From assembly GCA_024640485.1 (NCBI GenBank), contig JAHEEY010000095.1:1-12185 (forward strand): a stretch of 12,185 bases of DNA, in the 5' to 3' direction. The translations under genes were made by a program, and so were the position numbers. Each line of letters begins with the position of its first letter. Within the stretch, counting starts at the first letter, position 1. Source of the DNA: Chloroflexota bacterium. Lineage in GTDB: Bacteria > Chloroflexota > Anaerolineae > Promineifilales > Promineifilaceae. Shown one piece after another: positions 6,033-12,185 of this stretch. The notes under the pieces were generated by a model, which made no database searches, was not told the DNA's origin, and saw only the letters and a list, made by a program, of their open reading frames with translations.

Positions 6033-9000
6033 GTGAGAAATCGCAGTGTCAAGAAACTGGTTCCTCTGAACGTGCTGCTGGTGGCGGCCCTCATCCTAAC
6101 CGTATTTGGACCGCAGCAGGCAGCGGTCGCTATGCGCAGTACGGCAGATACCAACACCCACCCTCCAGTAACAGTTCAGCAGCCCCAATCAGCAGAGTTC
6201 CGGTTTTCGGCACTGCCCCAGACTCCTCAATTGGCCGCCCAACAGCTAATCTCCGCAGCTGCGGCGGCAGCCCTTCCCCAACGACAAGTACAAACCCATG
6301 GTGACCCACTGACGGGACTGCCTGCCGTTCCTGGCATCAGCTACGGGCAGACGGAGCGCTTATCGACCGAGAGCCAGGGAACAGATACCTTTTCAGCACC
6401 GATCAACAAGAGCCAGCCGAACAGCTCCCAAGGGACAGCGGCGCCAGGTAGGAATTACCTGCTCTTTCTGCCCCTAGTCAGCCAATCGGCCGGCAGCCCC
6501 CCTCCGACAGCGGGCGACCCGGTGCTGGCCGCGGCCCGTGCGCAGCTGCGCACGTTGGGAATCCACTCATGGGACCGCTTCAGCCGCAGTCCCGTTAGTA
6601 TCGCTACCGGAAACTACGTCCAGCAGTTCACCGATCTCAACATCCCCGGGGTAGCCGGCTTCGACCTGCTGCTGCAGCGCACTTACAACTCCCTGGACAG
6701 CCGGCAAGGGCTGTTTGGCAACGGCTGGTCATCCCTGCTGGACATGGGGCTGCGGGTCAACAGCGACAACAGCGTTGATGTTCGCTATGCCGACGGTTCC
6801 GGCGCCTATTTCGTGCCAGACGGGGCCGGCTATGCAGCCGGTCAAGGGGGCGTGTTCGATCTGTTGAGCAGCAGCGGCAGTGAATTTCTGCTGACTACGG
6901 TTGATCAGAAGGTGTATCATTTCGCCGTCGACGGGGACGAAGCGATGCTGGTGAGTCTCAATGACCGACATGGGAACGAGATCCAGATCGCCCGGGATGG
7001 CGCCGGCCTGCCCACCCAAATTGTTGATTCGGCCGGGCGAAAGTTCGGGATCAGCCTGAACGGCAGCCGTATCAGCGCGATCAGCGACCCGTTAGGGCGT
7101 GTCACCAGCTATCAACAAGATGGGCTGGGCGATCTGACCGCGGTGACCACAGCCAACGGCGGCATCACCCAATTCAGCTATGAAAACCAATGGCTCACCA
7201 CGCTGACCGACCCAGAAGGGATCCAATATCTCACCAACAGCTATGACACAACGGGGCGGGTGACCGAACAGATCGACGCTGACGGCCATACGGCCACCTT
7301 CAGCTACGGCGCCGGACAAACGGTTTTCAGCGACAGCCTGGGGCACCTAACCACCTATCATTTAGACAGCGACTCCCGGATCACCCAAATCATCGACGCC
7401 CTGGGAAACAGCGAGCTGTTCGCCTATGACGCCAACCACAATGTGCAGCAGTACACCGACAAACGGGGCAACAGCTGGTACTATGATTTCAACCAGCGCG
7501 GCAATCTACTGCTCCGGACTGATGCCCTGGGTTACGTGATCAACTACAGCTACAACGGTACCAATGATTTGACCAGTATCAGAGACCAGGGCGGCTTTGA
7601 CGGCCAACCGAGAACCACCACTTTTGTCTATGACAGTCAGGGCAACCTGACCCAAATAAACCGGCCTGACGGCAGCAGCCAGACTGCCACCTATGACGCT
7701 GCCGGGCAGATGTTGACCATGAGTGATGCCTTGGGCAACACCAGCAGCTATGACTATGACGACCACGGGAACCTGACCCAAATCACAGATCCGTTGGGAA
7801 ACAGCAGGCAGCATAGTTTTGATGATGTCGGCCGGCTGACCGCCGTCACCGATGCCAACGGACGCACCACCGCTTTCGAATATGACAGCAGCGACAATTT
7901 GATCAGGCGAACCGATGCCAACGGCAGTGTGACCCAGTTCGAATTTGATCTGAACAACTGCTTGATCAAGATGACTGACCGCCGCGGTGGCATTTTCCAA
8001 ACAGAATATGACAGCAATCTGAATGTGATCGCGGAAACCGATCCTGAAGGACACCGGACTGCTTTCGAGTACGATGCCATGGGCAATCGGGTCACTATGA
8101 CCGACCCCCTGGGCGGGCAGACTTTATACCGGTACGATGCGCTGTATCAACTGGTAGAGGTCGAGGATGCTTTAGGGAATCTCTCCCGGTTCGAGTACGA
8201 TGCCGACGGCAACACCACCAAGATGATTGACGCTTTGGGCAATATTTCCCAGTTCGATTACGACGCCCTCAACCGGCGCATCCGCGAAATCAATCCATTG
8301 GGGTACAGTCTCCAGCGCACATTTGACGAAGTGGGACGTTTGGTCAAAGTCATCGGCCTCAATGGGGCAAGCACCCGCTATGGATATGACGAGTTGGACC
8401 GGCAGACCGCGATGTTAGACCCGCTGGGCAACGTCTGGATGACTGAATATGACGCCGCCGGCAACATCATCTCCCAAACCGATCCCAATGGGATGGTCAC
8501 CGGATACCGATATGACGGCGCGGGCCGGCTGACGGCGGTTATCCAGAACGTGGTTGACGGGCAGCCGGAGGATCATCAGACCAACGTCACCACCAGCTAC
8601 GGCTACGATGCCGCCGGCAACTTGACCTTGATCAATGACGCCAACGGGGAAAGCAGCAGCTTCAGCTATGATCTGCTGGACCGGCTCACCGGCGAGGTCG
8701 ATCCGCTAGGAAACAGCCGGTCTTACATGTATGATGCCGATGGCAACCTGATATCACGGACCGATGGCAACGGGGACGTCACCCTTTACAGTTACGACGG
8801 TGATGGGCTGCAGCTGCTAATCAGCTATCCTGACGGCAGCGGCGTCAGCTTCGAATATGACGCTGGACACAATCAAGTCGGGATGAGCGACAGCCTGGGT
8901 GATACCCAGAATGAATACGACCTGCTGCACCAGCTGCTGGCCACCAGCAATCATTTGGGGCAGACAGTCAGCTACCAGTATGATGCCGCCGGCAACCGAA

Positions 9001-10727
9001 CCAGCATCACCTATCCCAATGGCGAGATGGTCGCATACGAATATGACCAGAGCAATCTGCCGGTACGGGTGATCGACGCCGGTGGGGATCTCTTTGAGGC
9101 CAGCCGCGACGCGTCCCACAACATCACCGCACTCACCTACCCCAACCAGACCACGGCAGCGTACACGCTGGATACTGCCGGGCGGCTGACTTCGGTCAGC
9201 AGCATCAACGGGGCCGGGGATGTAATCAGCGCATTCGATTATCAGCTGGACCCGGTGGGCAACCGGATCGGGGCTGCGGCCCGCTACTTCCAACAGCCTG
9301 ACCAGCTGAATACCGTTTACCAATACGACCCACTGTACCGGCTGAGCCGCGTCGAAGACAGCCAGGGCCGTTTCACCGAATACAGCTATGATGCTGTCGG
9401 CAACCGAACCGCGATGGTGACCAATCACGATCCCAGCGGGACCGGAGCGGCCCAGCCTTCCAGTACCGAGTACAGCTACAACGGCGCCAATCAGCTGCTG
9501 ACCGCTGTGGTCGAGCGATCGGGCGACGGCCCTGCAAAGCCAAAGCAGAGCCGGCAAGTGGCCCAGGCAGTCAGGGCATTCATTCATGAGACCGCAGCGC
9601 AATCAGGGCACCATATCGATGAGCTGACAGCTGACTTACTGCTTCGAGACGCTCGCGCGCTGCTAGACCTGCTGGCAGGCCATCCAGCGCCAGCCCAGGC
9701 AGATGTAGCCGCCGCCCTGAACGCACTGTCGGCCGCGGTTAAATCAGCCGAACTGAGCGGCGAGATCGACAATCAAGGGATTGCCAACAGCCTGCAGGTC
9801 AAGCTCAACCGGGCCAAGGCGGCCAACGAATCCCAAGGCAGCCAGCTGACAACCAGCTTCTACTTCTACGATGCCAACGGCAATCGGGTCCAGCGGCTGA
9901 CAGCGGATACTGGCAGCGGTCAGTACAAGGATGAGCAGCGCACCGATTACAGCTATGATTTCGAGAACCGGTTGGTGCGGGTTCAGGATTTCACCGCTTC
10001 CGCGGGAGGTAGCTGGAACGCCAAGGGTGAGGTCCTCCAGCTTTTTGATGGTTACGGGCGAATGTTCCGCCGGGCTCACAATGGGCAAGAATGGCGCGAC
10101 TACGTATATGATGGGCTGGACCCAATCATGCTGTTCAGCTCCGACAGCGGCGTCAGCAGCCTGACCCGCGGACTGGGGCAGATCTTGAATGCCAAAGACG
10201 GCCAGGGTACCCTGACCTACTTCCATTACGACGGGCTGGGCAGCGTGACCGGCTTGAGTAATGACCAGGGAAACAGCATCCGCAGCTACTGGTATGATCC
10301 TTTCGGGACCGTCCTGGACAGCAGCGGGCGCGCCGCTAGCAACTTCACTGATCCTATCAGCCGGTTGACCTATACCGGACAGGAATGGGATGAAACCAGC
10401 GGGCTGTTCCATTTCTACGCTCGCGAATACGATCCACAGACCGGCACATGGCTGCAGCAAGACCCGCTGCGCGGCAATCCCAACGAGCCGATGTCGCTGC
10501 ACCGGTACCAGTTTGTGGGAAACAACCCCATGACGTATGTGGATCAGCTGGGTTTCAGCCGGTCGACACTGGACAACGCACGGTTTCCCGCATCAAAAAT
10601 GAGCGCGGATTTTGACGGTACCCATGGTGCAGTCTCGGGCTTGTTGTCCGTGTTCACACAGAATTCGGCACCGCTGTTTGAGCTTCCAGGGCAGGGGTTC
10701 GCCGCCGTCAACGTGTATACTCGGTAG
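6033..10727 (+). CDS. Large secreted RHS/YD-repeat protein without recognisable toxin domain
   Basis: 1564 residues, GTG start fixed by AAGGAGG 5 nt upstream. Residues 1-33 are a Sec signal peptide (basic MRNRSVKK, hydrophobic core, AAVA before Met34). A low-complexity region follows, with FLPLV at 145-149. From about 186 comes a DUF6531-type module (SPVSIATGNYV, then RTYNS and GLFGNGWSS), the usual start of an RHS shell. YD repeats, about 37 by eye with a period near 21 residues (YDxxGNLxxxTDxxGN), run from about residue 400 to 1320. They are interrupted by a helical non-YD insert at about 1163-1272. The RHS core domain closes the shell (AREYDPQTGTWLQQDPLRG at 1463-1481; YQFVGNNPMTYVDQLG at 1492-1507). 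YD shells enclose cargo in ABC toxins and polymorphic toxins, but only 56 residues follow the core and they match no toxin I know. A secreted structural or surface shell, or a protein that lost its toxin, is inferred. It is likely transcribed alone from 5534-5563. Confidence 0.93.
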   Translation: MRNRSVKKLVPLNVLLVAALILTVFGPQQAAVAMRSTADTNTHPPVTVQQPQSAEFRFSALPQTPQLAAQQLISAAAAAALPQRQVQTHGDPLTGLPAVPGISYGQTERLSTESQGTDTFSAPINKSQPNSSQGTAAPGRNYLLFLPLVSQSAGSPPPTAGDPVLAAARAQLRTLGIHSWDRFSRSPVSIATGNYVQQFTDLNIPGVAGFDLLLQRTYNSLDSRQGLFGNGWSSLLDMGLRVNSDNSVDVRYADGSGAYFVPDGAGYAAGQGGVFDLLSSSGSEFLLTTVDQKVYHFAVDGDEAMLVSLNDRHGNEIQIARDGAGLPTQIVDSAGRKFGISLNGSRISAISDPLGRVTSYQQDGLGDLTAVTTANGGITQFSYENQWLTTLTDPEGIQYLTNSYDTTGRVTEQIDADGHTATFSYGAGQTVFSDSLGHLTTYHLDSDSRITQIIDALGNSELFAYDANHNVQQYTDKRGNSWYYDFNQRGNLLLRTDALGYVINYSYNGTNDLTSIRDQGGFDGQPRTTTFVYDSQGNLTQINRPDGSSQTATYDAAGQMLTMSDALGNTSSYDYDDHGNLTQITDPLGNSRQHSFDDVGRLTAVTDANGRTTAFEYDSSDNLIRRTDANGSVTQFEFDLNNCLIKMTDRRGGIFQTEYDSNLNVIAETDPEGHRTAFEYDAMGNRVTMTDPLGGQTLYRYDALYQLVEVEDALGNLSRFEYDADGNTTKMIDALGNISQFDYDALNRRIREINPLGYSLQRTFDEVGRLVKVIGLNGASTRYGYDELDRQTAMLDPLGNVWMTEYDAAGNIISQTDPNGMVTGYRYDGAGRLTAVIQNVVDGQPEDHQTNVTTSYGYDAAGNLTLINDANGESSSFSYDLLDRLTGEVDPLGNSRSYMYDADGNLISRTDGNGDVTLYSYDGDGLQLLISYPDGSGVSFEYDAGHNQVGMSDSLGDTQNEYDLLHQLLATSNHLGQTVSYQYDAAGNRTSITYPNGEMVAYEYDQSNLPVRVIDAGGDLFEASRDASHNITALTYPNQTTAAYTLDTAGRLTSVSSINGAGDVISAFDYQLDPVGNRIGAAARYFQQPDQLNTVYQYDPLYRLSRVEDSQGRFTEYSYDAVGNRTAMVTNHDPSGTGAAQPSSTEYSYNGANQLLTAVVERSGDGPAKPKQSRQVAQAVRAFIHETAAQSGHHIDELTADLLLRDARALLDLLAGHPAPAQADVAAALNALSAAVKSAELSGEIDNQGIANSLQVKLNRAKAANESQGSQLTTSFYFYDANGNRVQRLTADTGSGQYKDEQRTDYSYDFENRLVRVQDFTASAGGSWNAKGEVLQLFDGYGRMFRRAHNGQEWRDYVYDGLDPIMLFSSDSGVSSLTRGLGQILNAKDGQGTLTYFHYDGLGSVTGLSNDQGNSIRSYWYDPFGTVLDSSGRAASNFTDPISRLTYTGQEWDETSGLFHFYAREYDPQTGTWLQQDPLRGNPNEPMSLHRYQFVGNNPMTYVDQLGFSRSTLDNARFPASKMSADFDGTHGAVSGLLSVFTQNSAPLFELPGQGFAAVNVYTR
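7242..9990 (+). repeat. YD-repeat array, about 63-bp period
   Basis: Degenerate codon-phase repeats encode the YDxxGNLxxxTDxxGN pattern. Most units are 63 bp, with some longer ones. DNA identity is patchy: recurrent words are TATGACGCC, GGCAACCTG and GACCCGCTGGG-like strings. The array is broken at about 9519-9848 by the helical insert, after which two further units occur. It is entirely within the RHS gene. Confidence 0.9.
9519..9848 (+). other. Non-YD helical insert in the RHS shell, FIMAH-like halves in swapped order
   Basis: This segment (residues about 1163-1272) is Ala/Leu/Gln-rich and lacks Tyr-Asp motifs. Its first part (VRAFIHETAAQSGHHID, then ADLLLRDARALLDLL) resembles the second half of FIMAH-type domains in secreted proteins, with the pattern AFIxxVxAxSGKxL...ADxLI. 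Its second part (SGEIDNQGIANSLQVKL, then NRAKAA) resembles the first half, with the pattern GxIxNxGIANSLxxKLxxA. The match is from memory of family patterns and would need a profile search. Confidence 0.5.
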
Positions 10728-10780
10728 GTTAGCGTAACCAAGATCGGGCCGCTTTTCCCCGGGGACACGCTCCCAACTAT

Positions 10781-10828
10781 CAACAAAAAACAGCCGTTGC
10801 CGCAGCAGGCAGCGGCTGTTTTTTGTTG
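10781..10828 (+). terminator. Rho-independent terminator after the RHS gene
   Basis: A 21-bp stem (10781-10801 with 10808-10828, one G-U pair) around the loop GCAGCA. The right arm carries a T6 run and the left arm an A6 run. It starts 53 bp after the RHS stop, leaving no room for an immunity gene in the same transcript. Confidence 0.93.
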
Positions 10829-11272
10829 GTGAGATCGAATGCCTATCTCCGCCATCCAATATGCCTTTCCCGCCGGCTCACCATTCGCACACATCGCCTT
10901 TCCGGCCACCCCTGGAGAATCCTTAGGCAACACTTACCTTCTATCTGCCTCATTGCCTATATAATTGACCCTGGTTCGTTATCACCTTCATGATCATGTG
11001 ACGGCATTGACCTCAAGTTGACCGCTGCGCGCTAATTTCAAAATGCGGCCCAATCGAATGCCTAGCTATGGTCGCGAAGCCCAATTGCAGGACAGATGCA
11101 GATGAACCAATCGGCGCTGTTTCGCTTTGGCGAAATGCAGGAGCCGCCAAGGGCTATTGATATTCACCGCTCTTGAAATCTTGCGTGAACTGGAGCTGTT
11201 TCCCAGAGACAGTCGGGCATTAATCAAATAAGCTGCAGGATCCTTGGATGAGGAAACTGCCGGAGATTCACC
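10829..11272. other. Gene-free spacer upstream of the rhodanese gene
   Basis: No gene is called here. Visible items are a 12-bp direct repeat (ATCGAATGCCTA at 10834-10845 and 11053-11064), a TATAAT at 10960-10965 without a good -35, a 10-bp palindrome CATGATCATG (10989-10998), and a small hairpin TTTCGC/GCGAAA (11120-11125, 11130-11135). Short peptide-like open stretches between about 11068 and 11224 lie in three different frames and have no convincing starts. They may be chance or the worn remains of a gene. Confidence 0.5.
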
Positions 11273-11641
11273 ATGTTAAAATCATTATTCGGTCTAAGAC
11301 AGCAAGCCAGCCACGGGGATAGGAAACCGATTTCCCAGGTAACGGCTAAAGAGCTGCATACCATGCTAAAAAACGACAAATCAATCGTCGTGGTCGATGT
11401 GCGCACTCCCCGGGAGTTTGAATTTGACGGCCACATCGCCGGCTCCATCCTGCTGCCTCTGCAGGCGCTGCGCCAGCGGATCGACGAGCTTCCTAAAGAT
11501 AAGACCGTCGTCTGCGTCTGCCGCTCCGGCTCCCGCAGCCAGTCGGCTTGCGGTATGTTGAGCCAGCAGGGCTTCAGCGATATCGTTAATCTGCGCGGCG
11601 GCATGATCGGCTGGAAGATTTCAAAATTACCAATGAAATAA
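11273..11641 (+). CDS. Single-domain rhodanese-like sulfurtransferase
   Basis: 122 residues. The rhodanese fold transfers a sulfane sulfur through a persulfide on the active-site cysteine. The N-terminal third begins ITAKELHTML-like (ISQVTAKELHTML, 20-32), followed by VVVDVRTPREFEFDGHIAGSI (39-59), the standard CH2A region DVRxxxEFxxGHIxGS. The catalytic C83 lies in the loop CRSGSR (83-88), as in single-domain GlpE/PspE-like enzymes. The end, NLRGGMIGWK, is the usual C-terminal family mark. No signal peptide is evident, so it is presumably cytoplasmic. GGAG at 11262-11265 lies 7 nt before the ATG and fixes the start. The SulP permease gene begins 96 bp downstream on the same strand with no terminator between, so they may be co-transcribed. 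The sulfur donor and acceptor cannot be deduced. Confidence 0.93.
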   Translation: MLKSLFGLRQQASHGDRKPISQVTAKELHTMLKNDKSIVVVDVRTPREFEFDGHIAGSILLPLQALRQRIDELPKDKTVVCVCRSGSRSQSACGMLSQQGFSDIVNLRGGMIGWKISKLPMK

Positions 11642-11737
11642 GCCGCTGGATGGCATAGATAACTTCGAGCAAGTATCATCAGCGTGGTTTCAGCTGAGCC
11701 GACCATGAATTCGGCCCACTTCTAACGAGCGACAACC

Positions 11738-12185
11738 ATGATTGATTCCCAAGCCAAGAAACAGGCCGGCACCTTGCAGCCAGCTGCGGCGACCCGGTTC
11801 ATCCCACTTCTAGCCGGGCTGCGGGCGTACGATCGCAGCCAACTGGTTGGGGATTTGATGGCGGGGATAATCGTGGCGATCATGCTGGTGCCCCAGAGTA
11901 TGGCGTACGCACTGCTGGCCGGACTGCCGCCCCAATCGGGACTGTATGCCAGCATCCTGCCGCTGATCGTCTACGGCCTGTTGGGCAGCAGCCGTGTCCT
12001 GGCAGTGGGGCCAGTAGCCATCGTCTCGCTGATGGTGTCTGCCGGCATCGGCCCTCTGGCAGCTGCCGGCAGCCCTGAATACATTCAGCTGGCTATCACC
12101 CTGGCACTGCTGGTAGGCATCATCCAGGGGTTGATGGGGGTAATGAAGGCCGGGTTCCTGGTCAATTTCCTCAGTCACCCGGTAC
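11738..12185 (+). CDS. SulP-family anion permease (sulfate permease-like), 3' end cut by window
   Basis: The first 149 codons of a multi-spanning inner-membrane transporter; full SulP proteins are about 500-750 residues, so most lies outside. SulP signatures are clear: DLMAGIIVA followed by LVPQSMAYA (residues 39-58), GLPPQSGLYAS (62-72) and SSRVLAVGPVAI. Several hydrophobic membrane segments follow, and the window closes at NFLSHPV. ATG 11738 is preferred since an earlier in-frame ATG at 11705 runs into a stop at 11723. The ribosome binding site is weak. SulP members carry sulfate, bicarbonate or other anions, so sulfate is only likely. The neighbouring rhodanese supports a sulfur link, and some SulP proteins are known to be fused to rhodanese domains. 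Whether a STAS domain ends this protein cannot be seen. Confidence 0.92.
   Translation, partial: MIDSQAKKQAGTLQPAAATRFIPLLAGLRAYDRSQLVGDLMAGIIVAIMLVPQSMAYALLAGLPPQSGLYASILPLIVYGLLGSSRVLAVGPVAIVSLMVSAGIGPLAAAGSPEYIQLAITLALLVGIIQGLMGVMKAGFLVNFLSHPV

Noticed and set aside
8817..9602. Minus-strand open frame of 261 codons across the RHS gene
   Set aside because: Antisense shadow of the repeated YD coding pattern; no start signal or family motif.
7242..9990. Regular about 63-bp repeats as a CRISPR-like or tandem array
   Set aside because: The repeats are degenerate, in codon phase and encode YD repeats; there are no identical repeats with unique spacers.
10965..10993. TTGACC after the TATAAT at 10960 as a -35 for the rhodanese gene
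   Set aside because: No acceptable -10 at 16-19 bp downstream.
11068..11160. 30-residue ATG open frame before the rhodanese gene
   Set aside because: No ribosome binding site, short, and neighbouring frames look equally protein-like; kept only as a possible remnant.

Overview
The window looks like ordinary chromosome from a bacterium of the phylum Chloroflexota (Anaerolineae-like). This is inferred from gene style, not from a marker gene. The pointers are an FLPLV motif shortly after the signal peptide of the large secreted protein, FIMAH-like helical segments in the same protein, a Toast_rack-type lipoprotein, and M32 carboxypeptidase and threonine synthase of the type I associate with that phylum. 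Base composition looks moderately GC-rich (not computed). No tRNA, rRNA, insertion sequence, prophage gene or CRISPR array was recognised.

Layout. 1-1262: 3' part of an M32 metallocarboxypeptidase gene (+). 1339-2061: lipoprotein with repeated Gly-Val-Gly beta strands (+). A bidirectional terminator (2090-2127) separates it from a convergent LON substrate-binding-domain gene (2150-2791, -). That gene diverges from threonine synthase (2858-4186, +) across 66 bp carrying a -35/-10 pair that suggests a leaderless LON-domain transcript. After a perfect terminator hairpin (4222-4251) comes a secreted protein with a duplicated about 82-residue helical domain and Gly/Arg/Met-rich linkers (4452-5402, +), with its own terminator (5462-5498).

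5403-6032 holds no convincing gene. It has a near-consensus extended -10 promoter (5534-5563) and a leader of about 460 nt with several nested and mutually exclusive inverted repeats. These lead to a GAAA-tetraloop hairpin beside the Shine-Dalgarno of a 1564-residue secreted RHS/YD-repeat protein (6033-10727, +). That protein has a signal peptide, a DUF6531-type module, about 37 YD repeats, a roughly 110-residue non-YD helical insert and an RHS core domain. It ends in only 56 residues with no recognisable toxin, and a 21-bp terminator hairpin (10781-10828) follows at once, so no immunity gene is visible.

10829-11272 is a gene-free spacer. The window ends with a single-domain rhodanese (11273-11641, +) and the start of a SulP-family anion permease (11738 to the edge, +), a plausible sulfur-related pair.

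Most of the window is housekeeping. The parts that merit a second look are the RHS gene (its insert, missing toxin and variant core motif), its long structured leader, and the duplicated-domain secreted protein. I do not see convincing evidence for a complete new multi-gene system.
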